Assembly (NCBI GenBank): GCA_033675265.1
Contig: JAUJYZ010001561.1
Span: 306,001 to 370,000, forward strand
Direction of reading: 5' to 3'
Length of the DNA: 64,000 nt
DNA from: Actinostola sp. cb2023
Lineage: Eukaryota; Cnidaria; Anthozoa; Actiniaria; Actinostolidae
Shown here piece by piece: positions 31,876-64,000 of this stretch. The position numbers and the translations under genes are program-made. Numbering within the stretch: the stretch's first letter is position 1; the number at the start of each line of letters is the position of its first letter. Under the pieces are notes generated by a model. The model saw nothing but the letters and a program-made list of their open reading frames with translations, made no database searches and was not told where the DNA came from.

Positions 31876-34223
31876 ATAAGGGCAATTGCACAGCGATATT
31901 AAAATCAATTGGTAGGATGTTGAATGAATGTTGGAAGCCGTTTGCCAGGGCCTTTACTACACAACGATATTCAAAATAAATAGTTAGTTGTGTTCTTTTA
32001 AATAACTTTTTCCAGGATTTGCAGGCTAATCATATATTCTTAGCAGCTCAATACATTTCAAGTAAACTACGATAAACAGTGGAAAGGAAACGAATAGTTA
32101 ACCAACAAACCTTGTAATGTTGCACAGGAAAGGCAACAAAGAAGAAACGTAAAAACACGTTGCATGCTAAAACCCATCAACGAGAAGACAAGAATTAATA
32201 GAGTTCACATATATAGAAGTTGGAACATAGTTACTTTTTGTATTACGTTGAGCTTTCTGAATACATGCATACATTGGTCATATAGAGAGAAAGTTCTACC
32301 TGAAGATCCTCAGCTGAAAGTATTAGCAACTACTATGGTTTGCCGTCGACTTGATAAAAACGATTTCCGGCAAAACGGGCTATTAGAGATATCAGATGGA
32401 AAACAAACAGTATTAATTATGAAATGAGTTTTTTTGTTAGATAATACACGTATCACCACGGAGCTAGACGTCATGCAAAAGAATGCCGAATGACACTCTT
32501 CTCTGAAACACTGAAACCAGGATTTATCAACATTATTATATATATTTTTAGTCTTCCCTTAATGAGATATTATACAATAGCTGATGTTGCAGAAGATTAA
32601 AAGCGATCTCTTGGCAGCAGGCTATAAAATTGCAATGACTTGTGTTGCGGTATGACTTTCAAATCACTAAATTAATACGGCTATTGATCAGTTAAGATAG
32701 TCGAACTTGATAAAAGTTCATTTGGTCGACAGTCATAAATTCGACGTTCCTAACATATCCAAGCACACTAACAAACTAGGGATTGCTGAGGGTTTTCTAA
32801 TAGCAGATGTTAACACACTAAAAAACTGAGGAAGAAGGTAGTTGAGTTTCAGGAACGCACATGTTTTGAACAGTGGTTGATTGCAGTTTCATTGATATTA
32901 GTTTTAGCTTTATGTATATATTCATTTTTCATGATATAATGTAGTCTATCTAGGCTGACTTTTTTATATTTTTTTTCCTGATTGAAATCTAAGATTGCTT
33001 ATCCAAAATGGCTCAACATATTTGTGATAAGTTGTTGTCGTTCTTCACATCAGTAGCTAGTTCTTGTTCCCAATCCAAGTCTATCAACCAAAACAGACAT
33101 AACAAGGACCAAGGAAGATTATATTTTTTTAAAGGAAGACTCTTTTATTTTTGAACTTTCATTTGAAGTAAATATATATTAAAAAACAAAATCATTTTGC
33201 CAAGAATCTGGGATGAGTTGCTGTCGGTGTTCACATCCGGAATTCTTGTTCCCAATCCCAGTCCATCAACCAAAACAGGTTTTAAAAAGATTCTTTTAAA
33301 ATTGAACTTTAATTTGAAGTAAATATTAAAAAAAAGAATCGAATCGCTCGATAAGAATCGCTCTCAGTGTTTTGTGAATATAAATATGGCTATAGTTTCT
33401 TTATATTCAGTTCAGTCGTACACTTGAAAAAATATTACAGAACGGTTTAGTATGTGATTGAGAAAGCTGAGCAGTTAGATTTAGTTCTCTTCGTTATTGT
33501 GAACAAAATTGGACGACTCCGGCGTCGTTTCTAGGTGTGTTTAAGCTTAATTCCGGCTTGCAAGTTTCCTTGTTATAAAACAGTAAAATCACATATGCAT
33601 CTACATGTAGATGGAACTTCGACTAGAGATAATAAGAAAAACTTTATTTTTTTATATGGCTTTGGTTGAAAATGTATTTAATAAATAGAATGTTTGCCAA
33701 GATAAAATATATATTTGGCGTCGATCAAATTCACTGCATCGCTTCAAGGTCTTTCAAGGTCGTGAAAACCAATCATGTTTATTTAGCCATTATTCGCCTC
33801 AGGCTCAGTGATTATCGGAGAATATTCACCTCGACGTAGTATAATTACTGAGTTGAACAAGTAAAAAGAACAAGACAAGAAAACGTGGGAAAATCTTATG
33901 TATCGGCAATCGTTCTTTTCAAGTAAATTAAACCACGCAGAAAACTATCTAACACTTATCACAACTTTATCCAATATTTTGTCGCATATTTGTGTTTTTC
34001 GGGATAACGTTTTCTTTCAGTATATTTATTTTGTCTTCTGAAACCTCGACGAACCTGGTTGGCCGCCATCTTGCCGAAACGCTGTAGGTGATTATCGAGA
34101 AATAGTCCGAAGTTCTCAGCCAATCAGCGCGCTTGATTTTCTATAATCACCTGTGTAATTATACTAAATACTATTATACAAACACGGCTTATCGGGTGAG
34201 ATAGAATAAGGAGCATCGATTTG
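31876..34223. other. Gene-poor AT-rich stretch
   Basis: No supported exon. It holds a diverged tandem duplication (about 32985-33120 and 33193-33340, sharing ttcttgttcccaatcc and caaccaaaacag) and a short ORF (32164-32427) without recognisable domain. The missing gene A signal-peptide exon may lie here. Confidence 0.5.
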
Positions 34224-34504
34224 TCAAGGGCTGGGCCTGGAATAAAACCTATGGTTCTCGAAGATAAAACGAAATACGAGAAAATGGATACACTCGAGGA
34301 AAGACGTTAATGCAATTTGTGGATTCTGAAGACAAACAGGAAGAAAGTGATGACATAAAACACTCGACAACTGAGAAGCAGACCCTGAAAGACGTTCGAA
34401 CACCCAATGCTGACAACAAGCTACAACAAATGCTGACAATCCTCGACAAAAAGTTTGATGAAATCCCGACAAGTCCGAATTGGAGGCCTTTGAACTACTT
34501 CTAA
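34224..34504 (+). other. Unassigned open frames
   Basis: Two overlapping plus frames look protein-like: MVLEDKTKYEKMDTLEERR-stop, and from 34310 a frame including DSEDKQEESDDIKHSTTEKQ and KFDEIPTSPNWRPLNYF-stop. They could be one frameshifted gene fragment. Not recognised. Confidence 0.25.
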
Positions 34505-37467
34505 AACGAAGTAATATTCAGAAGTGAAATGATTTTCTTTGTTGTTAATTGAAAATATGTTATGTCAATGGCGAATGGAAATATTTGAGGATCAAGATTT
34601 CTAATTTTGTTAACAAAGAGTGTTTGAAGAGTTGATGAATTATCTAATTTAAATTCTTTTCCTGCATATTATCTTTTTTTTTGATTTGCATACACACCTC
34701 TTTATATCTTTACGTCCAAGATTAGATACTGTACATGAATTATTGATGATCTGGGTACGTACATTCTGCATGGCGGCCATGTTGGAGGAACTTTCACAAA
34801 ATATTCCTCGTTAGCTTCATTTGTTTGTTCCTTCGACATGTCCACCATGTCTTTGTCTCTTAAATCTCCAGTGATTCATTGCAAGAATGTATTTTCTTAC
34901 CATTTTTGTGTCTACTGCTCAATGGAGCAATAGACACTATGCTATCGTATATGCCTGAAAATACTTCATGTAAGAATCTAATTACGCAAGTCCCAGTTTT
35001 ACCTATCACATGACATATGCATAATAACAGACATGGAGTCTATGCCTTGTAAGAGTGTAAGTCCTTGTAACAAAAGAAAGTTCGTTCTATCCTCGGAAGA
35101 AAATTCGTTGTGTACTCGGAATCAATACTTAGTACGAACTGACTCGTAAGATTACGAAGAAATACCCATGATCTTCGTAACTCTTCGTGATGTCTTCTCG
35201 ACTTCAAGCATTGAATCGGATCCAATAAGAACACCAACATTTTCTGCCGAGGATTTCGTTTCACGTGACGTCCATGTGACTGGAAAAACACTGAACTCTG
35301 ATCCTCTTCTGGCGTGCTGGAGAAATCCGTGATCAATTTTGTGCTTAACGTGGTAAGCCATAAAGCGACTTTATGACATGTTTTCTTACTTTTTTCCTCA
35401 GATAATTAGACACACCATAAATAGATTGTGTAAGATTTCTTTTTACCGAGAATCTTTCAGATATTCTGACGTTTTGGACAGATTTTGTAGCCGAAAGGTC
35501 TGCGGTCAATACCAAACGGCCGTCTTTGTTTGTTACCCGCCATCGATCTCCAGAACGACTCCAACTACGATGTTTCTCGATTGATAACCCCTTCAGAAGG
35601 ACAAGCCATTACTATTTGGGAACTTTGGAGCACAGAAATGGGACAATTGTTTATATTTTAATATGTATTAAAACACATATTTGTTTTTTAAAAGTCTTGT
35701 CTATGATATATATTAAAATTTAAAGAACTGTCACCTACCCCCGGTGGCACGAAACATGGATAACACTATCCATCAGATATTAAAGTCCTATCCAACACAT
35801 AAAATTGAATAACTACATCATTTTATCCATATTAAAAGAGACGGACCATTATGTTTTTCAAGGGGCGGGAAATGAAATATTTGTCATGATTACAAGAGCA
35901 TCATTTATTTCATGCCTTAGACTGATTTTATTTACCTCGTGAAATACAGTGCATATTAATTCCATTCCATTCTCTTGTTTTCATTTCACTATTACACATT
36001 CGACATTATATTTTATTTCTAAACAACGAGAAACGAGTGTATATTTATAAACCTGAGAAATTATGGATAAGAGAAATCGAAACGTTTGTGAATCACTATA
36101 CGTACTATCTATAATAATTATTCTGCTATTTCACGCTTTTCTTTATATCCTCTAAATAAGCAGTAGACACATGCGCTCTTAGAGCGCCTATTTTTCCTGT
36201 CTGTTTTTCTCCGTAACCATGTCTCAGAATTCATTGGAATTCGATTTGGTTGTTGATCACATCGAACAGTATAGTAGGTGTAACTAGTGCGGTTATAATA
36301 TACAAACTTCGCATATCGTGATCTTGACACGAGTGCTTATCAGTAAATACTGATAATTCAAGAGCTTTTTCAAATATATTGCCATCATTAAATGCATGTG
36401 CACATGTAGTACCACAGCAGGGAAACGAGCTTGTTTGAAGACTACAATCATATTATGAGCATATTTTCGAAAACGACAAACAACAATCAAGACAAAAACA
36501 ATCATCATCATCATTGTTTCCCGTTAGGCACGTTTCCGGCCTTGGGGCGCTTCTGTCTGGATAGGGAGGGGAATTTCGTCTCCAGCAGTTGCATAAAGTC
36601 CGGTGTCTTCATCATTGATCGTCTAGCCTGGTGGGTGTATATACACAGCAGGGACTCTATCCTAGTCCATATTGTCCTAGATGTTCTTTTAACAAAAAAA
36701 TATGCTTTTGAAGTGCTGAGAGTGCAAAGAAAAGACCAAGTCACCTTCAAGTTAGATATAAATAGTATATAATTTGATCGTGCTTGTTTATTTTTAGTTG
36801 ATATCAATACTTCATCCTGTCAGCTGTCCGGTTCGACAAGCTACTTTAATTGGTTGCTTTCAACTTCAGAATTATTGTATTCATGGTCTGGCACTTTTCA
36901 GCTGTTCAATGCAGAGAATAGACTGTTCACTTAGGATTAATTGGTGAATATTTAAGGATGTTTAATTTAGTCCAACAAAGTTCGCTTATAATACTAAAGC
37001 AATTGGACAACTCGCCAAGGTTGTCCATGAGCAGGGCTTCGATGTCGTTGAAAATCTGCTCATGGAAAAATTGGGCTCGTTGTCTAATTGTTAATTAGTA
37101 CACTCTGGGTGTTTAGCATAAGTATACGAAAATTTCGATCATTCCGATTGGCTGGTGAAAGCCTATTATTGGAAATTTCCGAAAGCGATTCAACTATTTC
37201 GTTTGGGAAGACCCGTCTATCTTGGAATACCTAGATCCAGGCCCCAACAGATCGAGGTCGGGCTACGCGCATCTCTCATTCCAGATTAGATGGTGGAATT
37301 ACAGCGCCCAAAATGGAAACTGCATATTCTTCAAATAGACAATCATATTCTAGAAACAAACACAGAGGTCTTCAATCGCTTGTCGACAACATAGGCAACC
37401 CAATGCCACTTTCTATGCAAATTTAGAAATAGAACGTTTCTGGCGGATGCAGCTCCATTTTTTCTTA
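34505..37467. other. Stretch with no assigned gene
   Basis: Several short ORFs, none with a domain I recognise. A minus-strand frame ending at 36118 (RRSKSACVYCLFRGYKEKRE) vaguely recalls the Cys-rich tail of piggyBac transposases but is too short to call. Confidence 0.4.
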
Positions 37468-37471
37468 TTAA

Positions 37472-37923
37472 AGTGCAACTAACCCCTATGAGATTGTTTT
37501 AAAAATATATTTAATATATGCTGAATAGTTGGTGGGTTCAGTATTTTGTGATTTGAACCTTGCGTTTATGAGTTATAGAGGTTTGAAATCTCAATATGCA
37601 AATTTGATGACGTCTACTAAGGAATTTGCCATAACTTATTTAAACTTTTTCAAGAAGAACTTATTTTTTGAAATAGGCAAAGTTATAAAATCATTTATAA
37701 AGACTGTGAACATATTCTGTAAGTTTTCAAATGTCAATAATCAGCACAAGGGCGTTTTTGTATAATAAATGATTCCTTAGTAGACGTCATCAAATTTGCA
37801 TATTGAGATTTCAAACCTCTATAACTCATAAACGGAAGGTTTAAATCACAAAACACTGAACCCACCAACTATTCAGCATATATATTGAATAGATTTTAAA
37901 ACAATCTCATAGAGGTTACTTTT
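37472..37923. mobile_element. TTAA-flanked foldback MITE, AGTGC family, copy 2
   Basis: Same arms as copy 1 (cagtattttgtgatttgaacc, ataggtttgaaatc, gatgacgtc) between TTAA sites. About 450 bp. Confidence 0.72.
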
Positions 37924-38999
37924 TTAAAGTGTCCCCGATTATAAAGTTTATGTATGTATGTATCCATGGTGTGACGGTTGATCTGCCCTTTATTTTCCAT
38001 GTGAATGGTAAAATCCAGAACAGACTTAACCAGGATTTTAATGATTCAGTGGGTCAAATTTCACTTGAGTTTTCTGTAACCAATCACCCAAAAGCACAGA
38101 AAAAATATCTTAATCTTAATTATCGCCACTATCATGAAACGTTCTTAACAAATAAAGTCATGCTTTTGGTTTTTCATGTTACCCTTTATTCCATATTCTG
38201 TTTCAGTTTATATTATTCCCCAATTAACATAATGTGTATCCCAAGCACCAGTCCCCTTATCAAGCCAAGTAGGTGTTGCGTCATATATCTTATGCTGGAG
38301 CTAAAAAAAGGAAAGAACATATCAGTGAAAAACTCGCTCTTTGTTATCAGTAAATTGCGAATAGTCACTCTTTCCCTCCCAACTCAGCCGAAAAATAACA
38401 TATGAAACATGCGAGGAAGAGTGCGACATACAAGTACTGGGAGATGGAAAAGACGTACATATTACATACATAAGACATGACATATTAGTTGTTTTAGTTT
38501 CATATTCTCAAGTAATGCTATAACAAACAAACAGACAAATATTCATGTATGTCTATGTTTGACCCCGCGGGAAAAGTTAAATTCGCCAGTAATATATCAA
38601 ACACGCCGAGAAAGAGTGTGTCCTCCGATGTCCAAACAGCGAGAAGTGGTATACTTTTAACAAAGGAATGCTTATATATCTCTGTGTTACTACAATTTAA
38701 AAAATATATTCTATATATCGAACTATCTAGGACTTCTAAACTTTATTACAAATATTTTCTTTATGCAATATTCCTTTGAAAGAGTAAAAATAAAAGTGCT
38801 AGATCACACCTCATATTAGACCACATCTCCTCATCGTCTCCGTCTTCTCCTGAATTCGCTCCTTTCCTCAAAGGCACATGGTCAACTATCGATATTCATC
38901 TTAATTTCAAGATTTAATGCCTTGCGCAAAAAAGAACTAAGATGGAAGACCCCTTTCGGGTAGTTTACGGTGATAATTGAATAAAACTCAACACCGTAC

Positions 39000-60622
<21,623 letters not shown>

Positions 60623-60807
60623 CTGAGGATGACGTACCAAGTACGCATCAATTAGTGCACCACATTCCCGGGTGGAGTTGGTATAGGGTACTCACTATAA
60701 TATAGGGGGTGCCGCCCGGACCCATGAACTCTGAACCTGTTACAGTACAAAAATATGGATGATTTGTCGTAAACTGACACTTACAGGAATTAACCGTGGT
60801 TTCACCT

Positions 60808-61062
60808 GGGGTGCTTACCATTTACTCGGAAAAACCGGAAATTCCGGTTGGAAAAACAAATGGTATGTGTCATTCCGATCGGAAAGTTCCGGAAAACTCG
60901 GTCTAGCGTTTTAGGTAATCCACTTTACCCGCTCTTTTCGGTTTTTCCGTAGACGTGTGTACCATTAGACCGAGTTTTCCGGAACTTTCCGAACAAAATG
61001 ACACATACCTATTTTTTTCCAACCGGATTTTCCGGTTTTTCTGAGTAAATGGTAAGCACCCC
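60808..61062. mobile_element. Foldback MITE, GGGGTGCTTACCATTTACTC family
   Basis: ggggtgcttaccatttactc and its near-complement gagtaaatggtaagcacccc; inner arms aaattccggttgg and ccggaaaactcggtc. 255 bp. Confidence 0.7.
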
Positions 61063-61907
61063 TGGTTTTATACCTGTATGCTTGACTAACTTTTCACCCT
61101 TTTTCAGTGTGCAAATTGCCGAATTTATTATCCTGTTTCAGTGTAAATAGCCTGAATTTGCCTCCCTATTTCAGCTCAACAAACGTCCATGATATCACTA
61201 AAGCATCACGAGAAATACAATAACGAGAAGTTTAGATATTATAAAGTATATATAAAGTATATCGTTGGATGATATTTCGGACGGTCTCCGCCGTCCATCT
61301 TCAGACTTTATTAAACTAGTAAAGTGAATAGGGATGTAAGCTAATTTAACAGCTTCATTAAAGAATCAGAAAATCATTAAACGAATACGGAATGAAACAC
61401 AGCTAATGGTTTACCACAGTTTTTGTGGGAGTCAAATTGCGGTTCATCTTTGGTAGAGTAAATCTTAAGCACCAGTTTCCTTAAAGATAAACCATTACTG
61501 TTAGACACATAGGTACTGGGGTTACTGTGTACCGAATAATATACAATGGAATTAAAAATACAACATAATAAACAGGTAATCATAACGTGTTTGAAGACAA
61601 CTGGTCAATGTGTTTATAAAGTATGTTGAGTGTAATTCTGTAATTCCACTGATTTGAATATTTCTGAGTGTTATTTTAAAGACTCCGTGTCGACCGGCAT
61701 GCAACGCGCGCGCAATGTTTTTGTTTTGATCCCCGCCATTCGCTCTTCTCATCGACAATATTTCCTTTTCCGAGCTGATACGTAGCAAAGGAACTGTAAA
61801 ATGATGAGAAAATGAACACATTCAGTTCCGCTGAGAAGGAAAAGCGAGAGGAAATAACAACACAGCGCAGTACTATACACAGCGAAGGTTCATATTATAG
61901 TGCTTAC

Positions 61908-62078
61908 TTACTGTAAAATAACTTCAGCAAATTCGCTGTCTGTTCGGCGATTATATCCTAGTTCACTCGTCTTGGATCTCCATAGATCTCGGATAGATTT
62001 CCTAACGTAAATAACTGTTAACTCTTCTGGTCTTTTGGGCCTACCAACAGGTCTGCTCCTCTTCCTCGTCGCTGACAT
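61908..62078 (-). CDS. Small [12 protein letters not shown] domain protein, second locus
   Basis: From the ATG at 62078: MSATRKRSRPVGRPKRPEEL, then VIYVRKSIRDLWRSKTSELG and TDSEFAEVILQ, ending at the same CAGTAAGT as the first locus. Downstream at about 61678 is TTAAAGACTCCGTGTCGACC, matching the terminal repeat of the 14843-15361 element; the other terminus was not found. Confidence 0.5.
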   Translation of the reverse strand: MSATRKRSRPVGRPKRPEELTVIYVRKSIRDLWRSKTSELGYNRRTDSEFAEVILQ

Positions 62079-62157
62079 GACGGGAGAAACATGGACGTGA
62101 AAATAGCAAAAAATCGTGCAGAAACTTCCTCTTCCACGACCCAATACATATTATCAG

Positions 62158-62343
62158 CTACACACATATAAATTCCCGACCTTTTGCCGGTGATTTCTCG
62201 AGGAGAAACAACTCGATGCCTTTCAGAAAATCAGATTGAGAATCGATAGAGATACAAACACTATTCTCACTGGGACCTTCACGCACGATGCCAAAAATAT
62301 CGCACGATTCTCGCAACCCTCGAGAGGAATTCGTCCCAGAGGA
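62158..62343 (-). CDS. Hypothetical gene F, terminal exon
   Basis: An open frame with no start Met begins after an acceptor (atatgtag). It reads SSGTNSSRGLRESCDIFGIV, then REGPSENSVCISIDSQSDFL and ELFLLEKSPAKGREFICV-TAG. Protein-like composition. It joins in phase 0 to the exon at 62397-62645 across a 53-bp intron. No confident family; the FLKGIELF stretch is weakly PHR-like. Confidence 0.38.
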   Translation of the reverse strand, partial: SSGTNSSRGLRESCDIFGIVREGPSENSVCISIDSQSDFLKGIELFLLEKSPAKGREFICV

Positions 62344-62396
62344 CTACATATCACATCCCCATGTGCTTAGATTGGTATAAATAATATGATTCACAC

Positions 62397-62645
62397 CAGA
62401 AAACCCTCTTCGAACCGTTTCGCTGGCAGACGTACAACGACTTGCTCGACGGTTACTGGCATTCCTGATTCATCGCTGCGCCCCTCTTCAAGTCCTGTTT
62501 GTGGCTCAAGTACCGGCAATAGTTCCTCCATCCCAAGTTCTGGCTGTACAGTTGTGTATCGCTTACAATTCGTTTCGAATTCTGTTGGAACACGGAAAGC
62601 ACGTGGTAGCTCGGTGAGGCGAATGAGTTTGGCTACTCGTTTATA
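62397..62645 (-). CDS. Hypothetical gene F, upstream exon
   Basis: Open frame of 83 codons: RVAKLIRLTELPRAFRVPTE, CKRYTTVQPELGMEELLPVL and VTVEQVVVRLPAKRFEEGFL. It ends at a GTGTGA donor (62391-62396) in phase 0. Its 5' edge merges into the 55-bp minisatellite, whose founder unit resembles the exon edge. Function not recognised; a transposon-derived origin is possible. Confidence 0.38.
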
Positions 62646-64000
62646 CTTTGTGGTACTTTATTCGTACGTGGAGGCGAATGTGTTCGCTAGAGTTTATATT
62701 TTGTGGTGCACGTAATTCGTACGTGGAGGCGAATGTGTTCGCTAGAGTTTATATTTTGTGGTGCACGTAATTCGTACGTGGAGGCGAATGTGTTCGCTAG
62801 AGTTTATATTTTGTGGTGCACGTAATTCGTACGTGGAGACGAATGTGTTCGCTAGAGTTTATATTTTGTGGTGCACGTAATTCGTACGTGGAGGCGAATG
62901 TGTTCGCTGGAGTTTATATTTTCTGGTGGGTGCACGTAATTCGTACGTGGAGGCGAATGTGTTCGCTAGAGTTTATATTTTGTGGTGCACGTAATTCGTA
63001 CGTGGAGGCGAATGTGTTCGCTGGAGTTTATATTTTCTGGTGGGTGCACGTAATTCGTACGTGGAGGCGAATGTGTTCGCTGGAGTTTATATTTTGTGGT
63101 GCACGTAATTCGTACGTGGAGGCGAATGTGTTCGCTAGAGTTTATATTTTGTGGTGCACGTAATTCGTACGTGGAGGCGAATGTGTTCGCTAGAATTTAT
63201 ATTTTGTGGTGCACGTAATTCGTACTTGGAGGCGAATGTGTTCGCTGGAGTTTATATTTTGTGGTGCACGTAATTCGTACGTGGAGGCGAATGTGTTCGC
63301 TGGAGTTTATATTTTGTGGTGCACGTAATTCGTACGTGGAGGCGAATGTGTTCGCTGGAGTTTATATTTTCTGGTGCACGTAATTCGTACGTGGAGGCGA
63401 ATGTGTTCGCTAGAGTTTATATTTTGTGGTGCACGTAATTCGTACGTGGAGGCGAATGTGTTCGCTAGAGTTTATATTTTGTGGTGCACGTAAGTCGTAC
63501 GTGGAGGCGAATGTGTTCGCTAGAGTTTATATATTTGTGGTGCACGTAATTCGTACGTGGAGGCGAATGTGTTCGCTAGAGTTTATATTTTGTGGTGCAC
63601 GTAATTCGTACGTGGAGGCGAATGTGTTCGCTAGAGTTTATATTTTGTGGTGCACGTAATTCGTACGTGGAGGCGAATGTGTTCGCTAGAGTTTATATTT
63701 TGTGGTGCACGTAATTCGTACGTGGAGGCGAATGTGTTCGCTAGAGTTTATATTTTGTGGTGCACGTAATTCGTACGTGGAGGCGAATGTGTTCGGTGGA
63801 GAATATATTTTGTGGTGCACGTATAAATTCGTACGTGGAGGCGAATGTGTTCGCTACAGTTTATATTTTGTGGTGCACGTATAAATTCGTACGTGGAGGC
63901 GAATGTGTTTGCTACAGTTTATATTTTGTGGTGCACGTAATTCGTACGTGGAGGCGAATGTGTTCGCTACAGTTTATATTTTCTGGTGCACGTAATTCGT
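62640..64000. repeat. 55-bp minisatellite, about 24 copies, reaches window end
   Basis: Unit cgtaattcgtacgtggaggc gaatgtgttcgctagagttt atattttgtggtgca. Contains CACGTAATTCGTACGTG, a small palindrome. Because 55 is not a multiple of three, ORFs in it cycle through frames and are not genes. Confidence 0.95.

Noticed and set aside
36118..36330. piggyBac transposase C-terminus
   Set aside because: Only a short Cys-containing tail resembles it and no catalytic region is nearby.
62813..63884. ORFs inside the 55-bp array
   Set aside because: Repeat artefacts; a 55-bp period shifts frame each unit and gives the same peptide in rotation.

Overview
This is a metazoan genomic window with intron-split genes, GT-AG splice sites, AT-rich non-coding DNA, many foldback transposons (MITEs) and very large minisatellites. 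No prokaryotic features are seen. The protein families (ADAM-type metalloprotease, apple/PAN plus fibrinogen-like, and TSP1 plus fibrinogen-like mosaics, discoidin) suggest a marine invertebrate. An anthozoan cnidarian is my best guess, but a lancelet or another invertebrate is not excluded. Genes were assembled by hand from conserved domains and splice-phase matching; most exons are too short to appear as long ORFs.

Layout. (1) Minus strand, about 25.4 kb down to 3.7 kb: an ADAM-like gene (gene A) with prodomain exons (25.4-22.6 kb), a large intron, a reprolysin catalytic domain with an intact zinc motif (7.95-5.45 kb) and a disintegrin domain (4.97-3.68 kb). A discoidin-domain exon (2.8 kb) and a beta-trefoil-like exon (1.6-1.9 kb) follow on the same strand and may be its C-terminus. 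(2) Plus strand, 11.7-18.6 kb, inside gene A's large intron: a complete three-exon secreted protein with signal peptide, PAN/apple domain and fibrinogen C-terminal domain (gene C). (3) 20-32 kb: tandem arrays, the largest being a 56-bp unit repeated about 115 times over 6.4 kb. (4) 32-39 kb: gene-poor, with MITEs and a few unassigned ORFs. (5) Minus strand, 60.6 kb down to 39.0 kb (gene B): end of a prodomain with a furin-like site, a metalloprotease N-terminal half paralogous to gene A but with no HExxH exon in the window, an EGF-like domain, then a chain TSP1-FReD-FReD-FReD-TSP1-FReD-FReD-FReD-TSP1. All junctions are phase-compatible. It may be one gene or an ADAM-like gene followed by a separate TSP1/FReD gene. 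(6) 61.9-64 kb: a small transposon-associated ORF, a hypothetical two-exon gene and a 55-bp minisatellite running off the window.

The most striking pattern is that several tandem arrays sit at splice sites of these genes. The 56-bp array begins exactly at a 3' splice site. A 76-bp array is built from the first part of a coding exon plus its acceptor. A third array repeats the splice-donor hexamer GTAAGT about 28 times next to a real donor. The nine-exon TSP1-FReD3 unit is a symmetric phase 1-1 module that has been tandemly duplicated, with a later near-identical conversion tract in its middle.
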